Assembly (NCBI GenBank): GCA_024231375.1
Contig: JAAEQP010001810.1
Span: forward strand, 1 to 13,699
From: a bacterium
Lineage (GTDB): Bacteria; Hydrogenedentota; Hydrogenedentia; Hydrogenedentiales; SLHB01
Reading direction: 5' to 3'
Length of the DNA stretch: 13,699 nt
The translations under genes and the position numbers were made by a program. This document shows positions 13,699-13,699 of this stretch, one piece after another (position 1 is the stretch's first letter; the number at the start of each line of letters is the position of its first letter). The notes below the pieces were generated by a model. It was not told where the DNA came from. It made no database searches and saw nothing but the letters and a program-made list of their open reading frames with translations.

Positions 13699-13699
13699 C

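Overview
The window is GC-rich bacterial chromosome with eleven protein-coding genes, no RNA gene, no CRISPR array and no recognisable transposase. Expanded families typical of large-genome environmental bacteria (a UroD-like protein, an enolase-superfamily enzyme with a divergent dehydrogenase operon, a Tat-exported lipoprotein of the alkaline phosphatase superfamily, exported sugar and phosphodiester hydrolases) and abundant hairpin-bearing intergenic repeats suggest a Planctomycetota- or Hydrogenedentota-like organism. That assignment is inference and no marker gene confirms it.

Layout. (1) 1-2418 (+): a Ski2/Hel308-like DNA helicase, cut by the window start, with an unusual C-terminal OmpR/PhoB-type winged helix. 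(2) 2419-2858: a 440-bp gene-free spacer with repeat copies, inverted repeats, a consensus -10 box and short direct repeats. (3) 2859-4898 (+): Tat lipoprotein phosphodiesterase/phosphatase, closed by a good intrinsic terminator. (4) 4968-5411 (-): small unknown protein with its own promoter. (5) 5517-9976: a divergent metabolic module, with an enolase-superfamily enzyme on the minus strand and a plus-strand operon of zinc alcohol dehydrogenase, SDR and UroD-like protein. (6) 10000-12284 (-): an exported GH32 glycosidase followed 17 nt later by a small PilT/GspE-like ATPase. (7) 12540-13472 (-): exported glycerophosphodiester phosphodiesterase with a clear sigma70-type promoter and a 5' UTR hairpin.

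How it may work together. The enolase-superfamily enzyme, two NAD(P)-type dehydrogenases and UroD-like protein look like a catabolic module for a hydroxylated or methoxylated small molecule such as a sugar acid or polyol. The substrate cannot be read from sequence. GH32 and GDPD are exported enzymes that would release sugars and glycerol phosphate outside the cytoplasm.

Most noteworthy: the helicase-winged helix fusion; an intergenic repeat family whose terminal hairpins differ in sequence but keep pairing; an SDR with Arg instead of the catalytic Lys; a GH32 with NDICG instead of NDPNG; an orphan secretion-type ATPase coupled to GH32; and a TTC-NN-(-10) pattern shared by four putative promoters. 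I see no convincing complete, previously undescribed multi-gene system. The metabolic module and the helicase fusion are the best candidates for follow-up.
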